A DNA stretch of 64,000 nucleotides from Bacillus sp. B-jedd. Its GTDB lineage: Bacteria; Bacillota; Bacilli; Bacillales; Cytobacillaceae. Where the stretch lies: the NCBI RefSeq assembly GCF_000821085.1, contig NZ_CCXR01000001.1, forward strand, positions 4,113,001 through 4,177,000. Direction: 5' to 3'. A model generated the notes under the pieces. That model saw nothing but the letters and a program-made list of their open reading frames with translations, made no database searches and was not told where the DNA came from. Shown piece by piece: positions 8,180 through 17,589 of the stretch. The translations under genes were made by a program, and so were the position numbers. The number at the start of each line of letters is the position of its first letter. Position 1 is the stretch's first letter.

Positions 8180-10099
8180 TTAGCAGATTTTCGGCATTGC
8201 GCCTGCGACTACTTCATAACCGCCAATCTTCTCGACATTTTGTCTGAATTCATCCGACTGAATGACAGAAATAAGCATTCTGCCTTTTTCACTTTCAAAA
8301 AATTCCTTCGTCATCACTAAATCATACTCTTCATCCGCAATCGGCACAAATGACAGCCCCATCGCCCGTGCAGCCGGGAAAATGCCAATGCCGACGGCTT
8401 CAGGATTCCCTTTTACCTCAGCGGCTACACTTAAATGCGAGAACATCTCGCGATTGTAGCCTGTGATTTGGTCAGGGGTAAGCACCGCTTCCTTTAAAAG
8501 GAGGTCGAACAGAATTCTTGTCCCCGCCCCTCTCTGGCGATTGACAAAATGGGCCTTCTTTTCGGCCACATCCATGACTGATTCAATGCCGAGCGGATTT
8601 CCTGGCGGGAGGAACCATCCCTGTTTCCGTTTCAGGAATGGATACAGGACAATTTCCATGCCATCCAGAAGCTTTTTGACGTAAGAGAGATTATATTCCT
8701 TTGTTTCAGGATCGAGTAAATGAACTCCCGCCACATGTGCCTCGCCTTTCCTGATGGCGAGGAGACCGGCCATGCTGCCGACATGGGAAGAGATGATCTT
8801 CATATCGGTCCGCTTTTTCTTGATTTGCGAAGACAGCAGGTCGATTGTCAAATCATGGCTTCCGCTAAACACAATGCTGCCGGCGACTTCTTCAAGAGGC
8901 CTTAGCAGCTCAGCCTCCGCCATGTCCCCCTGCTCATACCCGAGTACATTCACCGGAACGACGAGCAGGCCGTCCGCCCTGACATACGACATCGTCACAC
9001 CCGCCGCCCTTGTTAGCGGGTTGGCGACAAATTGCCCGTTCACATAGCCGATATTCACCCTGATAAAGTCTTCCTGTCCCATTGTCGAAACAATCCTCCT
9101 GCCAAGCTTTACCTGGATGGTCTGCCGTTTCGGCTCCGGAATTTGCAGGTATTTGCAAATCAAAGGCCTGACAAACCATTCAAGGGCAAGATAAGCGGAG
9201 ACCGGGTAACCCGGGACACCGACCACTGGCTTGCCCTTTATTTTGCCCAGAATGACGGGCTTGCCCGGCCTTGCCGCAACACCATGGGTGAAAACCTCGC
9301 CGATTTCATGGATGATGTGGACCGTGAAATCCTTCGATCCGGCTGAGGACCCGGCGTTGATGACGACAATATCGGAGCTTTCAGCAGCGTTTAATAGTGC
9401 TTCCCTTATCTTCTCGGGTTCATCCTTAACAATTCCTCTTAAATGCGGCTCCCCGCCCCATTCCTTTACGAAATTGGCAAAAACCGTCCCGTTGAATTCG
9501 ATGATTTTTCCAGATTGCGGCTCTGCGGTTACTTCAATCAATTCGTTGCCTGTCGGAATGATCGCCACTACTGGCTTTTTGATAACTTCCACCTCTGTAA
9601 TCCGGGCCGCGAGCAAGGATCCCAAATCGGCTGGGCGCAATTTGTGGCCCTGCGGGAAAATCATTTCCTCCTGGACGATATCCTCGCCAATCGGGCGGAT
9701 ATGCTGCCAAGGTGTGGCAGGTTCAATAATCTCGAGAGTATGGTCATCGATGACATTCACGTTTTCTATCATAATCACCGCATTGTACTGCGGTGGAATG
9801 GCATTGCCGGTATCGACATAAGCGAATTGTTCGCCAAGCGATAACCTGAGCGGCCTTTGCTCATGGGCACTGTACGTTTCCGAAGCCTGTACAGCAATCC
9901 CGTCCATCGCGGATGCATGGTAATGGGGCATTGACGTTGTCGCAAAAACGGGTTCAGCCGTAATCCTTCCGAGGGCGTCATCGACCTTGACCCATTCCTT
10001 TTGGGATGGAAGCCCGAACGCTGCGAGCAATTCATCCCTTGCCTGGATCCTGGGCTTGTCCTCTAGATAAATTTTCCGTTTATACTGCTTCTGATCCAT
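8180..10099 (-). CDS. MoeA-type molybdopterin molybdotransferase fused to a periplasmic-binding-protein-like domain
   Basis: 639 residues. Residues 1 to about 410 are a MoeA domain (MPHYHASAMDGIAV, INAGSSAGSKDFT, HGVAARPGKPVILGKI, GVPGYPVSA). Residues about 420-639 are a PBP-like domain (IVFSGSHDLTIDLLSSQI, NRQRGAGTRILFDLLL, AVGIGIFPAARAMGLSFVP), the type seen in LysR-like or molybdate-binding modules. Known: MoeA inserts molybdate into adenylated molybdopterin; the extra domain may bind molybdate or a cofactor precursor (inference). It lies 12 bp downstream of a normal-length moeA, so the operon carries two MoeA paralogues. ATG at 10099 follows AGGGGG. Confidence 0.92.
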   Translation of the reverse strand: MDQKQYKRKIYLEDKPRIQARDELLAAFGLPSQKEWVKVDDALGRITAEPVFATTSMPHYHASAMDGIAVQASETYSAHEQRPLRLSLGEQFAYVDTGNAIPPQYNAVIMIENVNVIDDHTLEIIEPATPWQHIRPIGEDIVQEEMIFPQGHKLRPADLGSLLAARITEVEVIKKPVVAIIPTGNELIEVTAEPQSGKIIEFNGTVFANFVKEWGGEPHLRGIVKDEPEKIREALLNAAESSDIVVINAGSSAGSKDFTVHIIHEIGEVFTHGVAARPGKPVILGKIKGKPVVGVPGYPVSAYLALEWFVRPLICKYLQIPEPKRQTIQVKLGRRIVSTMGQEDFIRVNIGYVNGQFVANPLTRAAGVTMSYVRADGLLVVPVNVLGYEQGDMAEAELLRPLEEVAGSIVFSGSHDLTIDLLSSQIKKKRTDMKIISSHVGSMAGLLAIRKGEAHVAGVHLLDPETKEYNLSYVKKLLDGMEIVLYPFLKRKQGWFLPPGNPLGIESVMDVAEKKAHFVNRQRGAGTRILFDLLLKEAVLTPDQITGYNREMFSHLSVAAEVKGNPEAVGIGIFPAARAMGLSFVPIADEEYDLVMTKEFFESEKGRMLISVIQSDEFRQNVEKIGGYEVVAGAMPKIC

Positions 10100-10111
10100 A
10101 TGCCGCTCCCC

Positions 10112-11344
10112 CTACCTTGTTGCAATGACCGGGACGTACTCGCCCTGGGCGATGCCCTCTTTTTCCGAAACTATTTCCACAATCCCATCGCTTTTCACAA
10201 GCGTTGTGATGAGCCCTGATTTGCCGATAATCGGCTCCGCCCACCATTCGCCTTCCTTTTCCATCAGACTGACCCGTATATAATCAGACCTTCCCGGCGC
10301 GGAAGGGATATTTTTCGTGATTCTTGCAAAAATCCTGTCCGGCTTCCGACTGATTTCCTCACCTTGCAGCCGTTTTAAAATCCGTTCGCCAAAAAGGCGG
10401 AAAATGATCATTGCGGAAGCAGGGTGCCCCGGCAGCCCAATGACAGGCTTTTCCCCAGCCATGGCAAGAATTGTCGGCTTGCCGGGTTTGACGGAAATTC
10501 CGTGCACAAAAACACCCGGACTGCCCAACGACTGGATGACATCTGTAGTGTAATCTTTTGCCCCAACCGAGCTTCCCCCGGAAAGGATTAAACAGTCGAC
10601 CTTGTCAAAAAGTTCTTTTGCCCTCCGCTGGAATTCATGATAATCATCAGGGACGATTCCCCCATAAACAACATCGACTCCCCAATCGGCAGCTAGCCCG
10701 GCAATCGTTAAATAGTTGATGTCGCGGATTTGCCCGATTTCCAGTGCAGGAGTTTCAAAAGGAACAATTTCATCCCCTGACGATAAATAGCCCGCCTTTA
10801 ATCTTCGGTAAACCTTCACATGCGTGATGCCAAGCGACGCGAGCGCGCCAATTTCCTGCGGCCGGAGCCTTGTTCCTTTTGCAAGGACAAGCTCGCCAAG
10901 CCGGATATCTTCACCTTCGCGTATGACATTTTCTCCCGGCGCGATTTGCCTGTATGTATTCAGGAGGCCGGCAATCTCCTCGCAGTGTTCAATCATAATG
11001 ACACTGTCACTGCCGGCGGGAAGCATTCCCCCCGTTGGAACATAGACAGCTTCTCCAAAGCCGACCGGGACGGCTGCGGCTTCACCCATCCGCACCTCTC
11101 CGGCAACAGTTAAAAAACCAGGCATTGATTCCGATGACCCGTAGGTGTCTTCAGCCCTGACCGCGTACCCATCCACTGTCGAGCGGTCAAAGCCGGGAAC
11201 ATTCTCGCGGGCTGTTACGTCTTCACCCAGGATGTATCCCATTGCATCCTCTATGGCCCTCGTTTCAACATTTTCGGTTTTCCGAACTTTTTCATCGATG
11301 AGCGCAAAGGTCTCTTCAACTGTTTTGACTCTGAAAAATTGCAT
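10112..11344 (-). CDS. moeA: Molybdopterin molybdenumtransferase MoeA
   Basis: 410 residues, normal MoeA length. Seen: the signatures VPGFDRSTVDGYAV, MIEHCEE, LILSGGSSVGAKDYT, HGISVKPGKPTILA and VIGLPGHPASAM. Known: it ligates molybdate to the dithiolene of molybdopterin-AMP, the last step before nucleotide attachment by MobA, whose gene precedes it by 35 bp. Domain order (I/II linker, MogA-like domain III, C-terminal IV) is complete. ATG at 11344 is preceded by GAGAAAGGAAG. Confidence 0.94.
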   Translation of the reverse strand: MQFFRVKTVEETFALIDEKVRKTENVETRAIEDAMGYILGEDVTARENVPGFDRSTVDGYAVRAEDTYGSSESMPGFLTVAGEVRMGEAAAVPVGFGEAVYVPTGGMLPAGSDSVIMIEHCEEIAGLLNTYRQIAPGENVIREGEDIRLGELVLAKGTRLRPQEIGALASLGITHVKVYRRLKAGYLSSGDEIVPFETPALEIGQIRDINYLTIAGLAADWGVDVVYGGIVPDDYHEFQRRAKELFDKVDCLILSGGSSVGAKDYTTDVIQSLGSPGVFVHGISVKPGKPTILAMAGEKPVIGLPGHPASAMIIFRLFGERILKRLQGEEISRKPDRIFARITKNIPSAPGRSDYIRVSLMEKEGEWWAEPIIGKSGLITTLVKSDGIVEIVSEKEGIAQGEYVPVIATR

Positions 11345-11379
11345 CTGCCTGACTTCCTTTCTCCCAATGCCTCTTTTGC

Positions 11380-11985
11380 TTACTTGGTCCCTTCACCTTC
11401 CGCCTGTTGGACGGCCTCTTCATATTCCTCAGGCAGATTCATATTAAAGAAAACCCGGTTGAGTGAACCATTTGAATAGAGTTCCAGATCTTGTTCCGTC
11501 AAGTATAAAACATCCAGTCTATCGAATAAATGCTTAAGCCTCAGACTATCCGACTTAATACAGTCTTCCACTTCGTCCATTATCCGTTTTTGATAAACGG
11601 CAAAAAGGGGATGCTGTTTCCCCTCAATGACCGGGACGACTGCATCATGATGCCCGATCCGCTTTATCATGCTTTCGGCAAGCTCCGCTGAAACAAACGG
11701 CATATCGCAGGCGACGGCCAGGTTGGCATCGGAGGTGGAAGCCCGGAGGCCCGCATGGAGTCCTGCCAGGGGGCCTTTTCCGGGGTATTCGTCCGTTACT
11801 GTCTTTATCTGAAGGAATTCATAAACTTCAGGCTCATTCGTTACAAGAATCACTTCGTCAAATATCTTGATGAGTTCATCTTTGATTCTTTCAATATTCG
11901 TCTTATCTTTTATTTTCAGGAGCGCTTTATTTGTTCCCATCCTGCTTGATTTTCCGCCGGATAAAAGAATGGCTGACGCTTTCAT
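11380..11985 (-). CDS. mobA: Molybdenum cofactor guanylyltransferase MobA
   Basis: 201 residues. Seen: the nucleotidyltransferase signature LLSGGKSSRMGTNKALL (about residues 7-23), PGKGPLAGLHAGL, and VACDMPFVS with the metal-binding Asp. Known: MobA transfers GMP from GTP to Mo-molybdopterin, giving the bis-MGD cofactor required by DMSO-reductase-family enzymes such as the formate dehydrogenase in this operon. It lies 42 bp after fdhE. ATG at 11985 follows AAGAAGGTG. Confidence 0.94.
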   Translation of the reverse strand: MKASAILLSGGKSSRMGTNKALLKIKDKTNIERIKDELIKIFDEVILVTNEPEVYEFLQIKTVTDEYPGKGPLAGLHAGLRASTSDANLAVACDMPFVSAELAESMIKRIGHHDAVVPVIEGKQHPLFAVYQKRIMDEVEDCIKSDSLRLKHLFDRLDVLYLTEQDLELYSNGSLNRVFFNMNLPEEYEEAVQQAEGEGTK

Positions 11986-12027
11986 TCAAACACCTTCTTC
12001 TGTTTCCTTTTTTGCCACCAGGATTAT

Positions 12028-12834
12028 TCAGTTATCGAGTTCTCCGCTTCCGCCGGTATGATAGCCGTTTTCCTGGGCGACAAAGTCAAGGTGTAGAGTG
12101 TTTAGGTCGAGCATTGACGCAGTAGGCTTATTGATAAACTGCTTTGTATCGACAATTTTCAAATAGCCATGGCACTTTTCGCATACTTGAATTTGGGAAG
12201 TCTCATCGCCCTCGACTGTCACGAACCTAATCGTTTCATGATCATCATTTCCGCAATGCGGGCAGGCCAGCCGTTTGTCATTCCAATGAGCCAGGCAGCG
12301 TGGGCAATAAAGTTCCTTTTTACCCTCTTCAAGCTGGGCAATCCTCGCCGGTTCCCCGCAGACAGGGCAGCCCGCGCCATGGACGGCGGAGTGGATTTCA
12401 GGCTGTGCCTTTTCAGCGGCAAGCTGCAGATATGGCCTTACTGCTGTTTCAGCGAGGAAATGGGGAATCCATTCCTCCGCACCGTGTTCTGCCGCGAAGC
12501 TTTGGAAATAAATATGATTAAACGCAAGCGCTTCATCAATCCAGCGCCGCGCTGTATTTTCGTCCATTACATTGCCAAGAAAAGCAAGCTTCTCTTCCAT
12601 TCTATCATTATTATTCACTAATAATCCTTTAATTTCCTCTATCCACTGTAAATATAGTGGAATATCAAAGTCAAAAGCTGCCAGGGTGGTGACAGGCACC
12701 CCTGTTGACATAGCCGTTTTATCCAGTTTTATGGAGACTGACTGTTCCGGAAGACTTTTCTTCCATTTTTCCTGCAAACCGATGATTTCCTTGTGCAATT
12801 TTTGATAGTCTTTTGAGACAACGGATGTTTTCAT
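12028..12834 (-). CDS. fdhE: Formate dehydrogenase accessory protein FdhE
   Basis: 268 residues. Seen: a helical N-terminal half and a C-terminal half with four rubredoxin-like CxxC pairs: CPVC, CPRC (in LYCPRCLAHW), CPHC and CEKC. Known: FdhE binds iron through such cysteines and is needed to make respiratory, Tat-exported formate dehydrogenases active, interacting with the catalytic subunit. It sits in the fdh operon, 146 bp after the cytochrome b gene with two hairpins in the gap. ATG at 12834 follows AAGAGGTG. Confidence 0.92.
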   Translation of the reverse strand: MKTSVVSKDYQKLHKEIIGLQEKWKKSLPEQSVSIKLDKTAMSTGVPVTTLAAFDFDIPLYLQWIEEIKGLLVNNNDRMEEKLAFLGNVMDENTARRWIDEALAFNHIYFQSFAAEHGAEEWIPHFLAETAVRPYLQLAAEKAQPEIHSAVHGAGCPVCGEPARIAQLEEGKKELYCPRCLAHWNDKRLACPHCGNDDHETIRFVTVEGDETSQIQVCEKCHGYLKIVDTKQFINKPTASMLDLNTLHLDFVAQENGYHTGGSGELDN

Positions 12835-12892
12835 CCAGGTTGCACCTCTTTTCTAATAGTGTCGAACACTTGGCGGATTCTTTTAAACGGAG

Positions 12893-12972
12893 ATGGCTGT
12901 CTTTTTATAGACAGCCATTCCCCTTTTTGATTCGATTTAAGCGGTAGTCTGCTTCCGGTTTTTACCGGAAGC
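12893..12972 (-). other. Two hairpins between fdhC and fdhE
   Basis: ATGGCTGTC (12893-12901) pairs with GACAGCCAT (12910-12918), and GCTTCCGGT (12951-12959) with ACCGGAAGC (12964-12972). Neither is followed by a clear U-tract on the minus strand, so they look more like mRNA processing or stability elements than terminators. They would separate high-level fdhABC message from the accessory and cofactor genes. Confidence 0.55.
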
Positions 12973-12979
12973 CAGTTTC

Positions 12980-13690
12980 CTAGGCTCCCTTGTTTTTCTT
13001 TTTATCCAGTTTATCAAGATCAGGGAAATTGCCTTTTTTCACTTCTTCATCATACCAGTCGGCATAATGGCCTTTTGCCCACCATGCAGGTACTTTTCCT
13101 GTTACAACGCCCGACCAGCCTGGACGCGAATGCTTGTGGATGACGGACAAGTAGATATGCCCGACAATAACGGCTATTCCCAAAGCAAAGCCGACGTTGT
13201 GGAGGAAGTAGCCCCATTGGACGAGAGCTTTCGGGAAATATTGAGGCAGCCACATGGTGAATCCTGACACGATGACCAGGATTGCACAGAAAATCTGGAG
13301 AATCGAGTTGATTTTTTCTCCCGCGTTAAAGAATGTCTGTCTGACATGGCCAAACTTGAAGCCGAACAATTCCTTAACAAAGTTTCCAAAGAACGCCAGA
13401 TCACGCTTTTTCCATGTGATCAATTCCTTCATCCAAAGCATGAAGAACTTCGGGCTGAAAATTAACAGGATAAAGGTTGGTGCAATGAAAGCTACAGCGA
13501 ATATCCTATGAAGCAGGCGGGCATTTGCCGGACCGCCCAGGACAGGATAGAGCCAGTCAAAGAAATTGGTATACATCGGCAGAGCCGTGATATACAAGGC
13601 AAAGAATGCTAAGCCGTTAATCGTATGGGCCCAGACAAACGCCTTCGGAAAGCGTCGGATTTTAACATTACCCGCTTTTTGATTACTCAT
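12980..13690 (-). CDS. Formate dehydrogenase cytochrome b556 (gamma) subunit
   Basis: About 236 residues. I start it at ATG 13690, which overlaps the fdhB stop as ATGAGTAA; in-frame codons further upstream lie inside fdhB. Seen: four or more membrane helices, with histidines in AFVWAHTINGLAFFALY, RLLHRIFAVAFIAPT, FLHNVGFALG and IVGHIYLSVIHKHSRPG placed like the heme b ligands of FdnI/FdoI. Known: this subunit anchors the enzyme and moves electrons from the Fe-S subunit to menaquinone. The C-terminus is Lys-rich. It completes the fdhA-fdhB-fdhC enzyme set. fdhC would be the Bacillus-style name. Confidence 0.92.
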   Translation of the reverse strand: MSNQKAGNVKIRRFPKAFVWAHTINGLAFFALYITALPMYTNFFDWLYPVLGGPANARLLHRIFAVAFIAPTFILLIFSPKFFMLWMKELITWKKRDLAFFGNFVKELFGFKFGHVRQTFFNAGEKINSILQIFCAILVIVSGFTMWLPQYFPKALVQWGYFLHNVGFALGIAVIVGHIYLSVIHKHSRPGWSGVVTGKVPAWWAKGHYADWYDEEVKKGNFPDLDKLDKKKNKGA

Positions 13691-14513
13691 CGCCTTCACC
13701 ACCATCCTTCTGCTCGGCCTCTTCCGTTCTTTTGCCAACGATCTTATTGGTTACAAACGCTCCGACAAGAGCCATCGTTGTCGCTCCAAGCATCATCTTG
13801 CCGATTGGCTGCGCATAGTCTTTCCAAAGTATCGCGGAAGTCGGGACCTTCGGATTTTCAGGCAGGCCGTAGACAGATGGTTTTTCAGCAAGCACGTATA
13901 TGGTGTGTGTGCCGCCAACACCCTGCGGGTTGTACACTTGGGCGTTTGGATATTTGCCTTTGATTTCATTGAGGCGCTTTTCAGCCTTGGAAATCATTTC
14001 ATCTTTATTGCCGAACTCCATTGCACCAGTATGGCAGGTTGTCACACAGGCAGGCTGGAGGCCTTCCTCGATGCGATCCGTGCACATTGTACATTTATGT
14101 GACTTTCTGTACTCTTTACCGTTCTTGTCTTTATACGTCTTAAGGGAAATAACGTCGAACGGGCAGTTCTGGACGCAGTATCCGCAGCCTACGCATTTAT
14201 CCTGGTCGATGACAACAGTCCCAAATTCAGTATAGGAAATGGCATCTTCAGGGCAAACCTTTTCACATGCTGCATCTTTACAATGGAAGCATGCGGAATG
14301 GCGGAATAGATAATTCAGGTTTCCTTTTGCATCTTCATGTTCGATATATTGCAGGACGTTCCACGTGTCCGCGGTTACCTTAGGGTGGGACTGTGAACTG
14401 CCCTGGAATGTCACATCTTCGACAGGAAGGTCATTCCAGTTTTTGCAGGCGACCATACAGGCTTTACAGCCATCGCACTTGGTGACATCGACATACTTTA
14501 CATATTCCGGCAT
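13683..14513 (-). CDS. Formate dehydrogenase Fe-S (beta) subunit
   Basis: 276 residues. The start is ATG 14513, overlapping the fdhA stop (TAATG) and preceded by AGGAGGAAAGG. Seen: four ferredoxin Cys groups (CDGCKACMVAC, CFHCKDAACEKVCP, CVGCGYCVQNCP, CTMCTDRI...ACVTTC) and one C-terminal membrane helix (about 220-250, ILWKDYAQPIGKMMLGATTM then a hydrophobic run). Known: as in FdnH, the four clusters conduct electrons from the catalytic subunit outside the membrane to the cytochrome b, and the helix clamps the complex. Translational coupling with fdhA supports equal subunit amounts. fdhB would be the usual name. Confidence 0.94.
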   Translation of the reverse strand: MPEYVKYVDVTKCDGCKACMVACKNWNDLPVEDVTFQGSSQSHPKVTADTWNVLQYIEHEDAKGNLNYLFRHSACFHCKDAACEKVCPEDAISYTEFGTVVIDQDKCVGCGYCVQNCPFDVISLKTYKDKNGKEYRKSHKCTMCTDRIEEGLQPACVTTCHTGAMEFGNKDEMISKAEKRLNEIKGKYPNAQVYNPQGVGGTHTIYVLAEKPSVYGLPENPKVPTSAILWKDYAQPIGKMMLGATTMALVGAFVTNKIVGKRTEEAEQKDGGEGDE

Positions 14514-17500
14514 TAACCTTTCCTCCTTACGTCGCAAAGGAATGCTTTATATTCAGGGATTGTCGTATTTGCATCACCAATATGCGGTGTCAGGCGGTTT
14601 GCCGAATCCCCCGTTGCGTATCCTTTGTAACCAAAGTTCCATGGCATCCCGATTTGATGGACCTTTTTGCCCTGGATGGTATACGGCTTGAAGCGTTTTG
14701 TAACCATTGCATAAGCTTCGATTTCGCCGCGGGCCGAGGTCACAATAACCTTTTCCTTATTCTTGATGCCTTTTTCTTTTGCGAGCTCCTCGCTCATTTC
14801 AATGAACATGAAATGGGAGATTTCAGACAGCCATTCCAGGTTCCTTGTCATGGAGCCCGACTGCCAGTGCTCGGTAACACGGTATGTGGTCGCGACGATC
14901 GGGAAGTCTTTCCTGTCGCCTTTTTTGTTAAATTCCCCTTCAAACAGTTGGACGGTCGGGTTCAGGTCCACACTGGAGAATGGATTCTTGATTGGGCTTT
15001 CAAATGGCTCATAATGTTCAGGGAGCGGACCGTCATTCAATGTTGGCGCATACAGTCCACCAACTCCGCCGTCTTTCATCATGATGAATGGATTCTTTCC
15101 TCCAGGATCGCTTGGCGCCCTGTCGACTACAAAGTCAGGAACATCGTCTCCAACCCATTTTTTCTGTCCTGCATCCCAGTGGATGACCGCTTTATTATCG
15201 CTCCACGGCTTGCCGTTCAAATCAGCCGAAGCGCGGTTGTAAAGGATACGGCGGTTGGCAGGCCATGCGTACGACCAGTTCAGGAAGTGCGGTCCGCCTG
15301 TCTTGGCATCTCGATTTTTAGAACGGTTCTTGCCTTCTTCCGGATAGAAGCCGGAATAAATCCAGTTTCCGCTTAAAGTTGTGCCGTCATCTTTCAAGTC
15401 TTTGAAGCCGGCGAGAAGTTTCCCGGTAGTAAGGTCATATCCGTTGATTTCTTTTGCCACTAGGTCAATATCCGGATGTTCGCCTGTACCATAGTTCCAA
15501 TACAAGGCGTTAACCGGCTTGGCGGCTGGTGAGCTTTCATTTTTATAAAGTGCCTTGATCCTGTTAGCGAGCTGGTGGATGATTTCCAGATCCGCTTTCG
15601 CTTCGCCTCTTGAGTCAATTGCTTTCCAGCGGTATTGCATCCAGCGTGAGCTATTTGATACAGAACCTTCTTTTTCAAAAGATGCCGAAGCAGGAAGAAG
15701 GAATACTTCTGTTGCAATCTTGTTCGGATCGGCTCCGCTTTCCTTTTGCCAGAAGGCGGAAGTTTCTGTTTCCCAAAGATCGATCGCGACGAGCCATTTC
15801 AGATTGCCAAGCGCCTCTTTTTCTTTTCCTGCGTTCGGGCCGCCGACCACAGGATTTGTTCCGAAGAGGAACGCGCCGTCAAGATTCTTGTCATACATCG
15901 CCTTGAACAGGTTGATGTGTGAGTAGTTCTTGTTGCCTTTTGGCAGGTACTGATAGGCGAATTCATTATCTTTCGTTGCATTCGGACCGTACCAGGCCTT
16001 CAGAAGGCTGACGATAAATTTCGGCTTGTTGCTCCAATAGCCCGTTTTTGGCGTTTCTTTATCAAGATAGCCTTGCAGGGTAGCATGTTCAGGCAAAGTC
16101 GATTTAGGCGTTCCCAAATAGCCGGGAAGATCGCCATAAAGAAGGGCGAAGTCTGTTGAACCCTGGACGTTCGATTCGCCGCGCATGGCCGCGATACCGC
16201 CTCCAGGTACGCCGATGTTGCCCAGCAGGAGCTGCAGGATGCCCATCGCGCGGACGTTTTCTGTTCCGACAGTGTGCTGGGTGATTCCCATCGCATACAT
16301 GATGACGCCGGACTTGCCAGCTTTTCCAGTCGAACAGAACTCTTCACATACCTTCAGGAAGTCTTTTTCCGGTGTTCCAGAGGTTTCAACAACTTTATCT
16401 ACCGTATATCGGGAATAATGCTTTTTCATCAATTGGAAGACTGAGCGCGGATGCTGAAGGGTTTTATCCTCCACAATCGTTCCGTCCTCTGTTGTTTCAA
16501 AAGCCCATTGTGTCTTGTCATATGCTCTTTTTGCCTCATCATAGCCTGAGAAGAGGCCATCATTGAAATTAAACGTATCTTTTACAATAAATGCAGCATT
16601 TGTATAGTTAGCAACATACTCTTTGTGGATCAGGTTTTTCTCAATTGCATAATTGATCATCCCGCCAAGGAATGCGATATCCGTTCCTGAACGAAGCGGC
16701 GCGTATACATCCGCCATCGCTGAAGACCTTGTATAACGCGGGTCGACTGATACGATTCTTCCGCCTTTTTCCTTCGCCTTAACAAGCCACCTGAAGGAGA
16801 TTGGGTGGTTTTCGGCAGGGTTTCCTCCCATGATCAATGCACAATCGGTATATTGCAGATCATTCCAGTGGTTGGTCATTGCTCCACGTCCTACTGTAGG
16901 TGCCAGACCGGCAACCGTAGAACTGTGTCATATTCGTGCCTGGTGTTCGAGATAAACGACGCCAAGCCCTCTCATTAATTTTGCGAGAAGATAAACTTCT
17001 TCATTGTCAAGCGCGGCTCCGCCAATGCTTGCGATTCTCTCGGTTTTGTTGACGATCATGCCATCTTCTTTTTCGACAAAAGAAGTGTCGCGTGCTTCTT
17101 TCACACGCTTTGCAATGTTCTCATACATCCATTCCCAATCTTTTTCTTCCCATGTATCGCTTCCCGGGGCACGATAACGCGGCTTAAGGACGCGTTTTTC
17201 TGAAGTGTAAAGCTGCCTCAGCGTAGTTCCTTTGGAGCAAAGCTTCCCTTCGTTGATTGGGTTATCCGGATCCCCCTCAGTGTAAACAACTGTATTGTCT
17301 TTTGTATGGACAAGGATTCCGCACCCAACGCCGCAATAGCAGCAAATGGTTGGTGTTACTTTGGCTTTGGCAATTTTAAGCTCTTTCGACTTGGCATAGG
17401 CTGACTTTTCATCAAAGCCAAGTTCGACAATGGCCAGTGTGGCCGCTGTAGCGCCTGACAGTTTCAAGAATTGCCGGCGATTCAGGTTGATTTCAACCAT
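14513..17500 (-). CDS. fdhA: Selenocysteine-containing formate dehydrogenase catalytic subunit FdhA, Tat-exported
   Basis: One 995-residue reading frame if the TGA at 16928-16930 is read as selenocysteine (residue 191); otherwise it splits into 190- and 788-residue pieces. Seen: Tat signal NRRQFLKLSG, [4Fe-4S] cysteines C53/C56/C60 and C88 (TICCYCGVGC, GKLCSKG), then ARI-TGA-HSSTVAGLAPTVGRG. This matches E. coli FdnG, whose Sec196 lies in ARI-U-HGPTVASLAPTFGRG. A SECIS hairpin follows the TGA at once. The rest continues as FdnG (LIMGGNPAENHPISFRW, VVATTYRVTEHWQSGSMTRN). Known: oxidises formate at a bis-MGD/Sec centre outside the membrane. It is not a pseudogene: frame and homology are intact on both sides. 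GTG-free start ATG 17500 follows AGGGAAGGAGA. Confidence 0.95.
16885..16930 (-). promoter_or_regulatory. UGA selenocysteine codon with bacterial SECIS hairpin in fdhA
   Basis: After the UGA, 18 nt precede the apical loop GGUCU, the same distance as in E. coli fdhF. The upper stem GGU(U)GCC/GGCACC has the single bulged U that SelB requires; the lower stem GUUCUAC/GUAGGAC extends it, and CAC/GUG closes the base. All parts were paired by eye from the sequence. selA, selB, selC and selD are not in this window. Confidence 0.93.
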
Positions 17501-17589
17501 CTCTCTGTCTCCTTCCCTTAATTAACTAAAGCATCCCTTACTCCCCTAATAACTGTGCCTGACATTCAATGCCGAGGTGATTCCCCCTT

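Noticed and set aside
14582..15376. A 264-residue plus-strand reading frame inside fdhA
   Set aside because: Shadow of the fdhA frame; Cys-rich composition arises from antisense of conserved codons.
14513..17500. fdhA as a frameshifted or nonsense-mutated pseudogene
   Set aside because: The TGA is in frame at the exact Sec position, followed by a SECIS hairpin, and both halves are fully conserved.
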